Positions 5,443-5,471 of a stretch of DNA of 5,471 nucleotides are shown piece by piece. The notes under the pieces were generated by a model, which did no database searches, was not told the origin of the DNA, and saw nothing but the letters and a program-made list of their open reading frames with translations. Source of the DNA: Candidatus Merdimorpha stercoravium (lineage in GTDB: Bacteria; Bacteroidota; Bacteroidia; Flavobacteriales; UBA1820); contig DVLY01000030.1 in assembly GCA_018715295.1 (NCBI GenBank), positions 1 to 5,471 of the forward strand, given 5' to 3'. Position 1 is the stretch's first letter, and each line of letters starts with the position of its first letter. A program made the translations under genes and the position numbers.

Positions 5443-5471
5443 GCAAAAGGGGGCGGCGCATAGCGCCGCCC
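5443..5471. terminator. GC-rich hairpin truncated by the window edge
   Basis: GGGCGGCGC (5451-5459) and GCGCCGCCC (5463-5471) are perfect complements around ATA. The left flank GCAAAAGG (5443-5450) has the same GGGCAAAA character as the left arm of the hairpin at 5239, so the stem probably continues past the end of the window. It may be the terminator of a gene lying to the right on the minus strand, or a second copy of the same kind of element. Confidence 0.55.

Overview
The window looks like a chromosomal segment of a GC-rich member of the Bacteroidota, most likely order Bacteroidales and perhaps an Alistipes-like (Rikenellaceae) gut bacterium. Three things point there. Two genes are preceded by exact matches to the Bacteroidota -7 promoter box TAnnTTTG. 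Starts sit behind A-rich leaders without a Shine-Dalgarno sequence. The protein families (S46 dipeptidyl-peptidase, and a one-helix coiled-coil protein of the kind common in Bacteroidales) are typical of the group. The genus is inference.

Layout, left to right. (1) 3-164, plus strand: the last 53 codons of an AT-rich gene (37% GC over 1-164) cut by the window edge. (2) 170-628, plus strand: a GC-rich small membrane-anchored protein starting 5 nt after that stop. The pair has the layout of a polymorphic toxin C-terminus plus immunity gene, but this is only a hypothesis. (3) 704-758: a perfect 26-bp hairpin between convergent genes. (4) 771-1688, minus strand: a 305-aa protein with one transmembrane helix, a long coiled coil and a C-terminal beta-rich domain. 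(5) 1689-2105: a divergent intergenic region with direct repeats, a compound dyad and the promoter of the next gene. (6) 2106-2630, plus strand: a small FMN nitroreductase. (7) 2631-3012: an intergenic stretch with weak alternative hairpins and a clear promoter at its right end. (8) 3013-5232, plus strand: a secreted S46 serine dipeptidyl-peptidase with all catalytic residues and a DPP7-type glycine at the S1 specificity position. (9) 5239-5301: a perfect 30-bp hairpin terminator. (10) 5302-5471: non-coding sequence ending in a third GC-rich hairpin that runs into the window edge.

The genes do not form one pathway. Nitroreductase and peptidase each have their own promoter, and the coiled-coil gene is monocistronic on the other strand. 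The peptidase would supply dipeptides in the periplasm to a peptide-fermenting lifestyle. I see no CRISPR array, tRNA, rRNA, insertion sequence or clear novel multi-gene system. The points most worth a second look are the possible toxin/immunity junction at the left edge, the family of very long perfect hairpins, and the repeat-built promoter region of the nitroreductase.
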